Assembly: GCA_021796315.1 (NCBI GenBank)
Contig: JAJYOH010000083.1
Span: 1-14,880, forward strand
Direction of reading: 5' to 3'
Origin: Chloroflexota bacterium
Lineage (GTDB): Bacteria > Chloroflexota > Anaerolineae > Anaerolineales > Villigracilaceae
DNA: 14,880 nucleotides
A program made the translations under genes and the position numbers. The notes beneath the pieces are model-generated. The model made no database searches, had not been told where the DNA came from, and saw nothing but the letters and a program-made list of their open reading frames with translations. Numbering within the stretch: the first letter of the stretch is position 1; every line of letters starts with the position of its first letter. Of this stretch, positions 14,760 through 14,880 are shown piece after piece.

Positions 14760-14880
14760 TTACTGTCCATTCGCTGAAAAATTTTTGAAATCCTGAATTT
14801 CCTGATAAGCTTGGTGAATGACCACCGAGCCCATAATCACATCCGAACGGATTGACGACTTTCCCTTACTGCTAGCAGTC
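14760..14880 (-). CDS. C-terminal end of a gene entering from the right, possibly a universal stress protein
   Basis: The minus-strand frame is open from the right edge to TAA at 14760-14762 and encodes 39 residues, starting TASSKGKSSIRSDVIMGSVV and ending FSANGQ. The pattern S-x-G-[KR]-S followed about ten residues later by the hydrophobic-GSVV turn is like the ATP-binding C-terminal part of UspA-type proteins, although the usual 'PVLVV' final strand is not evident and the spacing is one residue longer than typical. The identification is weak. The open frame and the 19-nt gap to the glucoamylase with its ribosome binding site support the view that a real gene ends here and that the two are co-transcribed. 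Confidence 0.4.
   Translation of the reverse strand, partial: TASSKGKSSIRSDVIMGSVVIHQAYQEIQDFKNFSANGQ

Noticed and set aside
14741..14770. Longer glucoamylase start at the ATG at 14770
   Set aside because: It would overlap the upstream reading frame, lacks a ribosome binding site, and adds ten residues not expected before the conserved MSTESLAPGWPG start, which has AGGAG at 7 nt.

Overview
The window looks like chromosome from a free-living bacterium of intermediate GC content. The style is that of Chloroflexota/Anaerolineae: a lipoprotein sugar-binding protein with a long Ala/Pro/Thr linker, a GH15 glucoamylase of the glucodextranase type, and a small basic 'MGRKGVSKRKPKK' protein. That assignment is inference from protein flavour, not a database result. 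I see no rRNA, tRNA, CRISPR array, insertion sequence or phage gene. Almost everything lies on the minus strand; only two genes (10611-12264) lie on the plus strand.

Right-hand block, minus strand, 14880 to 12338: the last 39 codons of a gene entering from the right (possibly a universal-stress-type protein), followed after 19 nt by an 800-residue glucoamylase.

Middle block, 12264 to 6463: a divergent locus built around a GntR/HutC-type regulator. On the minus strand, gntR is followed by a sugar ABC importer (lipoprotein binding protein, MalF-like and MalG-like permeases; no ATPase gene). On the plus strand are a PhnP-like metallo-beta-lactamase-fold phosphodiesterase and an unrecognised P-loop protein. 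The 134-bp divergent region carries two opposed promoters that share the same -10 bases, a GGACGTCC palindrome over the plus-strand -35, a perfect 12-bp tandem duplication, and an 11-codon leader ORF overlapping the phosphodiesterase start as ATGA. By eye, the regulator and the two plus-strand genes are richer in AT than the flanks. The set suggests a transport and processing module for a phosphorylated or cyclic-phosphate sugar compound; no known pathway with exactly this content comes to mind.

Join, 6462 to 5852: an 11-bp perfect inverted repeat after the importer, a 66-residue Lys/Ser-rich protein with a strong ribosome binding site, and a C-terminal remnant of a GlsB/YeaQ-type membrane protein.

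Left-hand block, minus strand, 5851 to 1: a closely spaced row of a B12-binding radical SAM enzyme, a site-2 protease with two CBS domains, a short RNase II-type exonuclease whose last active-site aspartate is a glutamine, a 128-residue protein of unknown function, and the first 390 residues of a magnesium-type P-type ATPase that runs off the left edge. The combination of an S2P-CBS protease, a cation ATPase, an RNase and (upstream) a possible stress protein looks like a stress or dormancy set.
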